From an uncultured Oscillospiraceae bacterium (GTDB lineage Bacteria > Bacillota > Clostridia > Oscillospirales > Oscillospiraceae): a stretch of 34,279 nt of DNA. Position numbers and translations under genes: made by a program. How positions within the stretch are numbered: the stretch's first letter is position 1; each line of letters begins with the position of its first letter. The notes beneath the pieces were generated by a model. That model was not told the origin of the DNA. It searched no databases and saw only the letters and a program-made list of their open reading frames with translations. The stretch is from contig CAAEKQ010000150.1 of assembly GCA_900756575.1 (NCBI GenBank), forward strand, positions 1 through 34,279, written 5' to 3'. This document shows, one piece after another, positions 1 to 6,386 of the stretch.

Positions 1-1
1 C

Positions 2-262
2 GAGGCCCAGCGCCTTCAGGAGGTTTACAACAGCATTGATGCCACCCAGGACCCTCAGCGGAAAAAGGAAGCCTATCTGGAGCTGCTCTATAATCTCCCC
101 TCGGGCTTTGAGCTGATGGCCGGCATGACCACCAACTACCGCTGCCTCAAGAACATCTACGCCCAGCGCCGGAACCACCGTCTGCCGGACTGGCACGTGG
201 TCTGCGACTGGATCGAGACCCTGCCCATGGCCGCCGAGCTGATTACCGGCAAGAAGGGCTAA
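2..262 (+). CDS. 3' end of an unidentified protein, possibly ThyX-like (partial)
   Basis: An open frame enters from the left edge (codons starting at base 2) and ends at TAA 260-262, giving the last 86 residues of a longer protein. Visible features are an N-terminal helix-like Glu/Gln/Lys-rich stretch, then a conserved-looking segment with TTNYRCLKNIYAQRRNHRLP followed by WHVVCDWIETLP near the C-terminus. The Thr-Asn-x-Arg...Gln-Arg-x-x-His pattern reminds me of divergent, phage-like FAD-dependent thymidylate synthase (ThyX/Thy1) proteins, but the diagnostic ThyX motif would lie outside the window, so this is only a suggestion. The next gene follows after 28 bases with no terminator between them, so the two are probably cotranscribed. 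Codon use is like that of the neighbours. Confidence 0.6.
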   Translation, partial: EAQRLQEVYNSIDATQDPQRKKEAYLELLYNLPSGFELMAGMTTNYRCLKNIYAQRRNHRLPDWHVVCDWIETLPMAAELITGKKG

Positions 263-290
263 CCTTAAACAGGAGAAAATGGAGGATGCT

Positions 291-1019
291 ATGAAAAATT
301 CTCAGGCAAAAAGCGCAAAATTCGTGATGTCATACGTGCTCATCGCAACGCTCGTCATCATCGCAGGACTTACTTATCTCACCATGCCGATTCTAAATCA
401 GTATCAGTCTCTCAAAAGCAGCGGCCCCATTGCCGCAACAGATGTGAATCTCTCCGATCTCACCACCGGCCAGCACTACTATCTGGAGGATGCCACCGTG
501 GTGGACGGCTACTGCTACACCAGCACCAGCGACAGCGAGGAGGACGCTCAGGATTACAGCCTTTTGATTCTGTTCCCCACCGGCTCTGACCAGTTGGCCG
601 CCGCCAGCATGACCATCACCCCCGACGATGCCATTTGGGATCCGTGCGTTGAATATCTCAACGATATGTCCATGGAAGTTGGCGACCTGGAATTCCCGAT
701 CTACGGCTATACCACCGACGTCATGAAGGATTCCGATCAGGGTGACTTCTACACCCAGGCGCTGAGTGATTTCCGCGCCAACGGGTTGGCGTTCAACAAG
801 ACCGAGCTGGAGTTCCACTATCTCGGCAGCACCCAAGAGGAATATCAGGAATATGTGGACAGCCAGCTCCATGACTTGACCGTTCGATTGGCTGTCATCG
901 GTGCTGCGGTCCTGCTGCTGATCGTCGGGTGCATCGGTGTCGTTGTGATCATGCACAAGAAGATCAAGGAGCAGAAGGAGGATTCCGATACCATTCCCGG
1001 ATCGCCGGAGATTCGATAA
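291..1019 (+). CDS. Two-TM membrane protein of unknown function
   Basis: I do not recognise the family. The 242-aa product has a short Lys-rich cytoplasmic N-terminus, a hydrophobic helix at about residues 13-35, an acidic extracytoplasmic domain of about 160 residues rich in Asp, Tyr, Ser and Thr, a second hydrophobic helix at about 198-222, and a short charged tail. This gives an N-in/C-in topology with one large outside domain. The start at 291 is chosen because GGAGG (281-285) lies 5 bases upstream; an in-frame ATG at 279 has only AGGAG three bases away and would add four residues. It probably forms an operon with the partial gene upstream and ends just before a strong bidirectional terminator. 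Nothing in the domain suggests an enzyme; a cell-envelope role is an inference from topology. Confidence 0.75.
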   Translation: MKNSQAKSAKFVMSYVLIATLVIIAGLTYLTMPILNQYQSLKSSGPIAATDVNLSDLTTGQHYYLEDATVVDGYCYTSTSDSEEDAQDYSLLILFPTGSDQLAAASMTITPDDAIWDPCVEYLNDMSMEVGDLEFPIYGYTTDVMKDSDQGDFYTQALSDFRANGLAFNKTELEFHYLGSTQEEYQEYVDSQLHDLTVRLAVIGAAVLLLIVGCIGVVVIMHKKIKEQKEDSDTIPGSPEIR

Positions 1020-1026
1020 CCCATAC

Positions 1027-1063
1027 AAATGACCCCGCAGGTTTGGAGCCTGCGGGGTCATTT
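1027..1063. terminator. Bidirectional intrinsic terminator between convergent genes
   Basis: A perfect 15-bp stem (1027-1041 with 1049-1063) encloses a 7-base loop. The outer AAAT/ATTT pairs supply short U tracts in both directions, so it can serve the plus-strand gene ending at 1019 and the minus-strand alr gene ending at 1066. Confidence 0.85.
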
Positions 1064-1065
1064 CG

Positions 1066-2241
1066 TTATACGATGTATTGCAGCTTGTCCACCACTTCGC
1101 CGTTTTTGAAATACAGCCGGGGCACGCGCTTATTGATATCGCACACCAGCTCATAGGAGATGGTGCCCAGCTGACCGGCCCAATCGTCCCAGGTGACGGT
1201 CTCGCCGCCGTCGGTGCCAACTACGGTGACGGTATCCCCCACCTTGGCTTCCGGTACGTCGGTGATATCCACCATGCACATATCCATGCAGATCCGGCCC
1301 ACCACCGGTACCTGCTTGCCGTGGAGCAGAAAATGAAGATTCCCGCTGAGCCGCCGCTGGAGCCCGTCCGCATAGCCAATGGGGCAGACGGCAATGGTGC
1401 GGGGTGCAGGGGTCTTGTAGGTTCTGCCATAGCTGACCGTGATGCCCGCCTCAAAGGGCCGAATGGCCGCAACGGTGGTTTTCAGAGACATAAGGGGCTG
1501 CAAATCCGCCATGCCCTGCATCTCGTCAGAAGGGGCCAGACCATAGGTTGCAATGCCGGGGCGAACCATATCGTGGGCATACTCCGGGAACGCAATGGTG
1601 GCGGCGCTGTTGGCGCAGTGAATAATGTTCGGCTCGATCCCCTGCTCTTTCAGCGCATCCAGAACCTCCATAAAACGCTGATGCTGCATTCTGGTATACT
1701 CCAGCTCCGACGCGGTATCCGCCACCGCAAAGTGCATAAATGCGCCTTCTACATTGAGGTTTTTCAGATTCCAGAGCTCCACTAGCTCCGGCACCGTCTC
1801 CGGGCGGTCATAGGCAAAGAATCCCAGGCGGCTCATCCCCGTGTCGATCTTCATATGCACCGTCAGGGTCTGTCCGCTGCCCTCCAGCGCCTGAGATAGT
1901 GCCTTGCCATATTCCAGAGAATGTACTTCCTGGGTGATGTGCAGCGCGGCCTGATCCACTGCAAATTCCACCGGGGTATAGCCCAGAATCAAAATCGGCA
2001 GCGAGACATCCGCCCGGCGCAGCTGAAGGGCTTCTTCATAGTTGGAAACCGCCAGATATCCGGCCCCCAGGGCTTGCAGCTCCCGTGCCACCGGAACCGC
2101 GCCATGTCCATAGGCATCCGCCTTTACCACGCCCAGGAACCGGCACCCCTCGGGGAGATTCCGGGTCAGGGTTTCGTAGTTGTGCCGCAGTGCGTCCAGG
2201 TCAATCTCCGCCCAGGTTCGTTTTAACATCTTCATGGTCAT
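1066..2241 (-). CDS. alr: Alanine racemase
   Basis: PLP-dependent racemase making D-alanine for peptidoglycan. The 391-aa product has the normal family length. It has the PLP-lysine motif VVKADAYGHG (Lys40), the KIDTGMSRLG segment, the catalytic-tyrosine motif VSYGRTY from the partner-subunit domain, and GRICMDMCMVD in the C-terminal beta domain. Three possible starts lie close together (ATG at 2241, 2235 and 2229) with a purine-rich AAAGAAAGAAG upstream; the first is given. The start lies inside the end of the upstream lipoprotein gene (stop at 2201), an overlap of up to 41 bases, so translational coupling is likely. It is last in a four-gene operon with a DUF6106-like protein, nnr and the lipoprotein, and ends at the terminator at 1027-1063. 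Function is secure from motifs. Confidence 0.97.
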   Translation of the reverse strand: MTMKMLKRTWAEIDLDALRHNYETLTRNLPEGCRFLGVVKADAYGHGAVPVARELQALGAGYLAVSNYEEALQLRRADVSLPILILGYTPVEFAVDQAALHITQEVHSLEYGKALSQALEGSGQTLTVHMKIDTGMSRLGFFAYDRPETVPELVELWNLKNLNVEGAFMHFAVADTASELEYTRMQHQRFMEVLDALKEQGIEPNIIHCANSAATIAFPEYAHDMVRPGIATYGLAPSDEMQGMADLQPLMSLKTTVAAIRPFEAGITVSYGRTYKTPAPRTIAVCPIGYADGLQRRLSGNLHFLLHGKQVPVVGRICMDMCMVDITDVPEAKVGDTVTVVGTDGGETVTWDDWAGQLGTISYELVCDINKRVPRLYFKNGEVVDKLQYIV

Positions 2242-2809
2242 TGACTTCTTTCTTTTGTAAGTTTAAATTGCTGATTTCGCAGGTGATCAGGTTATGGCTG
2301 CCGTCGGAGATCTCTGCCCAGACGGGAATCCCCTGAGAAAACGCCGTTGTAATCTCCAGAGTCTCATTGCCATAGCCCAGGGTATACGTTACATTCTCCC
2401 GGTCGCCGTCCATTCCGGTGGAGGCGATATAGCCCTGCTCCCACGCCTGACCCAATAAATAAGGCGCAGCCATGGGGGAAATTTTCCGGGTTTCAAAGTT
2501 CTCCACCGCCAGGACCGTACTGTCGTAGGACACCTTTGCCCCATCGCCGGATACGGTGGCCGTGATTCCCTGGGCGTTTTCCGGGGCCGTTACCGTGAAT
2601 TCCGCGCCGCTGCCGTCATATTGGCATTCCAGCGTAAAATCCCGGATATATTCCCCGTAATCTGCCCGCAGCTGTAGATCATAGGTACAGCCGCCACTTT
2701 CCGTCAGTCCGGTTCGAAAGCGCACCGGAGTTTGCGCCGAAGTTTGATCTGTCCCGCAAGCGCACAGCAGGAGCAGAAGCAGCATTGGTACGGCACGAAT
2801 CAGCCGCAC
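2201..2809 (-). CDS. Lipoprotein of the YdcC/GerS (LolA-like) type, putative
   Basis: A 202-aa secreted lipoprotein. A hydrophobic signal peptide (residues 4-15) leads to the lipobox L-C-A-C with the lipidated Cys18. The rest looks beta-rich, with alternating short strands and a final segment (WAEISDGSHNLITCEISNL) typical of LolA/LolB-like folds. In Bacillus subtilis the gene just upstream of alr is ydcC, an outer-membrane-lipoprotein-sorting-like protein, and in Clostridioides difficile gerS, a LolA-like germination lipoprotein, lies next to alr2. Position and architecture match here, but sequence identity with either is not established. It lies 12 bases after nnr and overlaps the start of alr. 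Whether this organism makes spores cannot be told from the window, so a germination role is speculative; a lipid- or envelope-related role is equally possible. Confidence 0.75.
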   Translation of the reverse strand: MRLIRAVPMLLLLLLCACGTDQTSAQTPVRFRTGLTESGGCTYDLQLRADYGEYIRDFTLECQYDGSGAEFTVTAPENAQGITATVSGDGAKVSYDSTVLAVENFETRKISPMAAPYLLGQAWEQGYIASTGMDGDRENVTYTLGYGNETLEITTAFSQGIPVWAEISDGSHNLITCEISNLNLQKKEVNDHEDVKTNLGGD

Positions 2810-2821
2810 AGCCTGTCCCCC

Positions 2822-4321
2822 TTATTTTAAGATGGCAGACAGGGCTTCGGTCACATCCCCCGGCAGCATACTCCGAACCCCAAGCCGCTCCATGGCCGCA
2901 TCGCCTGCTGCGCCATGGAGCCATACCGCCGCAGCCGCAGCCTCGGCCGGTTCCATTCCCTGGCCCAGAAGGCAGGTGAGAATGCCGGAGAGCACGTCGC
3001 CGCTGCCCCCGGTTGCCATGCCAGGGTTGCCGGTGGAGTTCACAAAGATTCTGCCGTCCGGGGCCGCAGTAACGGTTCGATAGCCCTTGAGCACGATCAC
3101 TGCGCCGGTCTTTTCCGCCATGGCTTTTGCCCCGGCAATCCGTCCCCGGGATAAGTCGCCGCCCATTCTGCGGAACTCCCCCTCGTGGGGCGTTAAGACC
3201 AGTGGTACCTTTGCCCTGTCCAGTCTATCTATATGCCCCTCCAAGACATTTATGCCGTCTGCATCCAGCACCACCGGGCAGCTTGCATATTCCAGCACCG
3301 CATCCACCAGCGCTTCTGTATCTCGGCACCGGCCGATGCCCGGGCCAATGAGGCAGGCGTCTTTATCCCGCAGTCGATCCGGCATCTCCTGGGCCGCATA
3401 GCTTCCAAAGCGTCCGTTTCCGTTGCTGGGCATCGGGAATACCACCGGCTCATCCAGCTTTGCCGCCAGAATCGGATACACTGCCTCGGGAACGCCCAGA
3501 TAGACAAGGCCCGCGCCCGTCCGAAGCGCCGCCCTGGACGCCAATGCAGCGGCCCCGGTGAATCCTGTGGAACCGCAGAGCAGTAGGAGCTTTCCCATGT
3601 CGCCCTTGTGGCTTTCCAGCTTGCATTTTGGAAGCCAGGACATCACCAAATCCCGGGTCACATAGGTTCCGTCAAAGCTCACCTGATCCTTAGCCGCTTG
3701 GGGAATGCCGATGTCATGCACCACTAACTGTCCGGTATATTCCGTGCCCGGAGGCAATAATTGTCCGGTCTTGGGCAGATTAAAGGTCACAGTCACGTCC
3801 GCTTTCACCGCGCAGCCCAGAATTTCGCCGGTATCCGCAGAAATTCCGCTGGCAATGTCGCAGGCAATCACCGGCTTTCCGCTGGCATTGATTTCTTCAA
3901 TCAACGTTTGATACTTTCCCGTAATCGCCCGGGACAGTCCGGTGCCAAACAGCGCATCCACAATCACGTCGGCGTGTTCCAATGTTGTAAGCTCACTGCC
4001 GTCGCGGAGTACACCGCCCTGCTGCTTAAGAAGCGCTTCCATCCTGTTGGCATCCTCGGTCATTTTCTCCCGGGAGCCAACCATATAGCACTCCGCCCGG
4101 AATCCGTCCTCCAGCAGAAATTTTCCCGCTGCAATGCCGTCGCCGCCGTTATTTCCGCTGCCGCAGAGAATCACCGCAGTTCCGCCCGAGGGCAGCTTCT
4201 TTTCCATTTCATCCGCCAGGCCACGGGCCGCCCGAAGCATCAGCGTGTCGGAGGGCACCCCCACTACGTCGATGGTGTACCGATCCATGTCCCGCATGGC
4301 CTGACTCCCGGCAAATTTCAT
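2822..4321 (-). CDS. nnr: Bifunctional NAD(P)H-hydrate epimerase / ADP-dependent dehydratase
   Basis: Repairs hydrated NADH and NADPH (NADHX/NADPHX). The 499-aa protein is the usual fusion. The N-terminal YjeF epimerase domain (about 1-215) carries CGSGNNGGDG at 53-62. The C-terminal ribokinase-like dehydratase domain (about 225-499) has VVLDADGINVL, LTPHEGEF and the nucleotide-site NPGMATGGSGDVLSG, where Asp442 is the expected catalytic aspartate. It starts by a 4-base ATGA overlap with the upstream DUF6106-like gene and is followed 12 bases later by the lipoprotein gene. The nnr-lipoprotein-alr order is common in Firmicutes, where acpS often lies beside nnr; no acpS is present here. Function is secure from motifs. 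Confidence 0.97.
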   Translation of the reverse strand: MKFAGSQAMRDMDRYTIDVVGVPSDTLMLRAARGLADEMEKKLPSGGTAVILCGSGNNGGDGIAAGKFLLEDGFRAECYMVGSREKMTEDANRMEALLKQQGGVLRDGSELTTLEHADVIVDALFGTGLSRAITGKYQTLIEEINASGKPVIACDIASGISADTGEILGCAVKADVTVTFNLPKTGQLLPPGTEYTGQLVVHDIGIPQAAKDQVSFDGTYVTRDLVMSWLPKCKLESHKGDMGKLLLLCGSTGFTGAAALASRAALRTGAGLVYLGVPEAVYPILAAKLDEPVVFPMPSNGNGRFGSYAAQEMPDRLRDKDACLIGPGIGRCRDTEALVDAVLEYASCPVVLDADGINVLEGHIDRLDRAKVPLVLTPHEGEFRRMGGDLSRGRIAGAKAMAEKTGAVIVLKGYRTVTAAPDGRIFVNSTGNPGMATGGSGDVLSGILTCLLGQGMEPAEAAAAAVWLHGAAGDAAMERLGVRSMLPGDVTEALSAILK

Positions 4322-4842
4322 GCCTCCATCCCCTTCATTCTGGAGCGAATGTACTTCCGCATGGCCTCCCGGAACCGCTTGGAAGGCTGAATCACCAGGA
4401 ATACATCCTTCCCCTCAGTGTTCTCATAAATAATGAACCAGCGTCCCGCCGCATTCTTGGAGGAGGATGCATCGATCACCTGAGAAACGGAATAGTCCTT
4501 GGCAACACTCTCATACTCGGCGGTATAGGGCGCCATCGCCTTGATCTGCTTCTGGTTGATTTCCACCATACGGACACGCTTCCGCTTGGCCATGATCTTG
4601 TCCACGTCCAAATCACCGTTGGTGAAGGAATACTCGAATTCAACGCCCTGAAACTTAATACCTAGATATGCTGCAAAAACCAGAATTACCAGCATTGCCG
4701 GAAAAATCGGGCTTAAAAACAGCCATACCACAGCAGCAAGAGCCGCAGCAGCCAGCACAATCAGAACCTCCAGCAGCAGATTTTTAATGGAATTGCGCCG
4801 AACCACCAGTTCTTCCACAAAAGTATCATCGTAAGTATTCAT
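4318..4842 (-). CDS. DUF6106-like membrane protein
   Basis: A 174-aa protein of unknown function. It has a charged N-terminus, two closely spaced hydrophobic helices (about residues 24-44 and 47-63), then a cytoplasmic domain beginning FEYSFTNGDLDVDKI and MAKRKRVRMVEI. This resembles the small Clostridia family DUF6106, in which a PH-like or beta-sandwich domain follows a two-helix anchor; the assignment is from memory of the motif pattern. The start at 4842 is preferred because a G-rich ribosome site (GGGGG) lies 5 bases upstream. An ATG at 4857 would add five residues but has no visible ribosome site. It is first gene of the minus-strand operon with nnr, the lipoprotein and alr, overlapping nnr by ATGA. 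The promoter is at 4908-4936. Confidence 0.8.
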   Translation of the reverse strand: MNTYDDTFVEELVVRRNSIKNLLLEVLIVLAAAALAAVVWLFLSPIFPAMLVILVFAAYLGIKFQGVEFEYSFTNGDLDVDKIMAKRKRVRMVEINQKQIKAMAPYTAEYESVAKDYSVSQVIDASSSKNAAGRWFIIYENTEGKDVFLVIQPSKRFREAMRKYIRSRMKGMEA

Positions 4843-4907
4843 AGGAACCCCCATCATCCATGGATTTTCCGAAATTCCGGACGGCGCCGTATTCCGGTTT
4901 GGTAAAC

Positions 4908-4936
4908 ATTATAATCCGGATTCACAAAAGCCGCAA
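4908..4936 (-). promoter_or_regulatory. Sigma-A type promoter for the DUF6106-nnr-lipoprotein-alr operon
   Basis: On the minus strand TTGCGG (4931-4936) and a consensus TATAAT (4908-4913) are separated by 17 bases. The predicted transcript begins about 60 bases before the first start codon. It is back-to-back with the T-box promoter at 4991-5019. Confidence 0.7.
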
Positions 4937-4990
4937 GTGGGAACCTGAAATTATTGTGAAGTTTTGACGGGAAATCCCGCAGTTTTTCCC

Positions 4991-5019
4991 TTGCAAGTTG
5001 GAAAAATGTATGCTATGAT
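4991..5019 (+). promoter_or_regulatory. Extended -10 promoter for pheST
   Basis: TTGCAA (4991-4996), a 17-base spacer and TATGAT (5014-5019), with TGC immediately before the -10 hexamer forming an extended -10 element. The expected transcript starts near 5026, just upstream of T-box stem I. Confidence 0.75.
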
Positions 5020-5035
5020 TGGATGGATATTGAAA

Positions 5036-5272
5036 CTGCGATGATCGGGTTGTCTGAATTCCGTAGGATGCCAAAGAGAGGGCGGGGCGCTGGAAGCCGC
5101 CTGCATCGGTGTTTGGGCGTTCCCCCGTGAGCTGCCGTCTGAACGGATGTTTCCCAGTAGGATGCGCCGGGTTGTGCCGTTATCCATGTAGAGTGCGCCT
5201 TGTTTGAGGCGAATTGCGGGTGGTACCGCGGAAGATGCGTCTTTCGTCCCCTTTCGGGCGGAGGGCGTTTTT
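5036..5272 (+). ncRNA. T-box leader (tRNA-Phe sensing) of pheST
   Basis: A T-box transcription attenuator lies in the 5' leader. The 14-base T-box core GGGTGGTACCGCGG is at 5218-5231. Its UGGU bulge (5221-5224) would pair with the NCCA end of uncharged tRNA, and the last U fits the A73 discriminator of tRNA-Phe. Stem I carries AGAGAG at 5075-5080, and stem III features (GAGCTGCC at 5129-5136, then AGTAGGATGCGCCGGG) follow. The likely specifier is UUC (Phe) at 5120-5122, just before the stem III segment. A terminator stem (5236-5250 with 5256-5267) is followed by five Ts. Low charged tRNA-Phe should favour the antiterminator and switch on pheST. Exact boundaries and the specifier register are inferred without folding. 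Confidence 0.9.
5236..5272 (+). terminator. T-box regulated terminator
   Basis: The 5' arm 5236-5250 pairs with 5256-5267 (one bulged T, several G-U pairs) around a CTTTC loop, followed by TTTTT at 5268-5272. Its 5' arm lies just downstream of the T-box core, so it competes with the antiterminator. Confidence 0.8.
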
Positions 5273-5321
5273 ATTATGCACTCCCCCAACGAGATACTAT
5301 ATTTGATAAGGAGTATGCAAC

Positions 5322-6365
5322 ATGAAACAGCAGCTGGAAAACATTGAAAAAATGGCGCTGGCAGCTCTGGATGAAGCAAAAGAATCCGCTGAGCTGGAAA
5401 ACCTGCGCGTTCGTTTTCTGGGAAAAAAGGGTGAACTCACTGCACTGCTCAAAAAGATGGGCTCCCTTTCCCCCGAGGAGCGCCCGGTGATGGGTCAGAA
5501 GGCCAACCAGGTTCGTGCCGCCATTGAGGCATCCCTGGAGAAGAAGAAGGCAGCCCTGGCCGCCACAGCCCTGGATCGGAAGCTCGAGATGGAGGCTGTA
5601 GACGTGACCATGCCCGCCAAAGAGGTTCCTATGGGTCATAAGCACCCCATGAGCATTGTGCTCGACGAGATGAAGGAAATCTTCATCGGCATGGGCTTTG
5701 ACGTGGTCGAGGGCCCTGAGGTAGAGCTGGAGAGCTACAACTTCACCAAACTCAACACCCCCGCCGGTCATCCCGCCCGGGATCGTCAGGACACCTTCTA
5801 CACCACCGAGGACGATTCCGTCCTACTCCGCACCCAGACCTCTCCCATGCAAATCCGCGTGATGGAAAGCCGCAAGCCGCCCATCCGCATCATTTCCCCC
5901 GGCCGCGTTTACCGGAAGGACGAGGTAGACGCCACCCACAGTCCCATGTTCCATCAGATGGAGGGTCTGGTCATTGATAAGGGTATCACCATGGCCGACC
6001 TGAAGGGCAGCCTCATTCAGATGGGAAAGCTGCTCTACGGCGAGGACTGCGTCACCCGGTTCCGTCCCCACCACTTCCCCTTCACCGAGCCCTCCTGCGA
6101 GATGGACGTGCAGTGCTTTAAGTGCCACGGCACCGGCGAAGTAGACGGCCATACCTGCCCCACCTGCCACGGCGAGGGCTGGATTGAGCTGCTGGGCGCC
6201 GGCATGGTGCATCCCAAGGTTCTGGCAGGCTGCGGCATTGATCCCGAGGAGTATTCCGGCTTTGCATTTGGCTGTGGCGTAGAGCGTATGACCATGAACC
6301 GGTTCGCCATCAACGACCTGCGTCTGATCTTCGAGAACGACGTGCGGTTCCTGGGACAGTTCTAA
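5322..6365 (+). CDS. pheS: Phenylalanine--tRNA ligase alpha subunit
   Basis: Catalytic alpha subunit of the cytoplasmic alpha2-beta2 synthetase that charges tRNA-Phe. The 347-aa product has an N-terminal coiled-coil tRNA-binding domain (about 1-90) and a class II core with motif 2 region THSPMFHQMEGLVID, FTEPSCEMDV, and motif 3 FAFGCGVERMTMNR near the C-terminus. Between motifs 2 and 3 it has a paired-cysteine insertion, C265-x2-C268 and C279-x2-C282, with CHGTGEVDGHTCPTCHGEGW spacing like a DnaJ-type zinc ribbon; many bacterial PheS proteins carry a shorter cysteine pair here. Start: AAGGAG at 5308-5313 is 8 bases upstream. pheT follows 21 bases later. Expression is controlled by the Phe T-box. 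Confidence 0.98.
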   Translation: MKQQLENIEKMALAALDEAKESAELENLRVRFLGKKGELTALLKKMGSLSPEERPVMGQKANQVRAAIEASLEKKKAALAATALDRKLEMEAVDVTMPAKEVPMGHKHPMSIVLDEMKEIFIGMGFDVVEGPEVELESYNFTKLNTPAGHPARDRQDTFYTTEDDSVLLRTQTSPMQIRVMESRKPPIRIISPGRVYRKDEVDATHSPMFHQMEGLVIDKGITMADLKGSLIQMGKLLYGEDCVTRFRPHHFPFTEPSCEMDVQCFKCHGTGEVDGHTCPTCHGEGWIELLGAGMVHPKVLAGCGIDPEEYSGFAFGCGVERMTMNRFAINDLRLIFENDVRFLGQF

Positions 6366-6386
6366 GGAAAGGAGTGGAGATTTGTT

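Noticed and set aside
4951..5379. Minus-strand open frame across the pheS leader
   Set aside because: The region is explained by the promoter and T-box structure on the plus strand.
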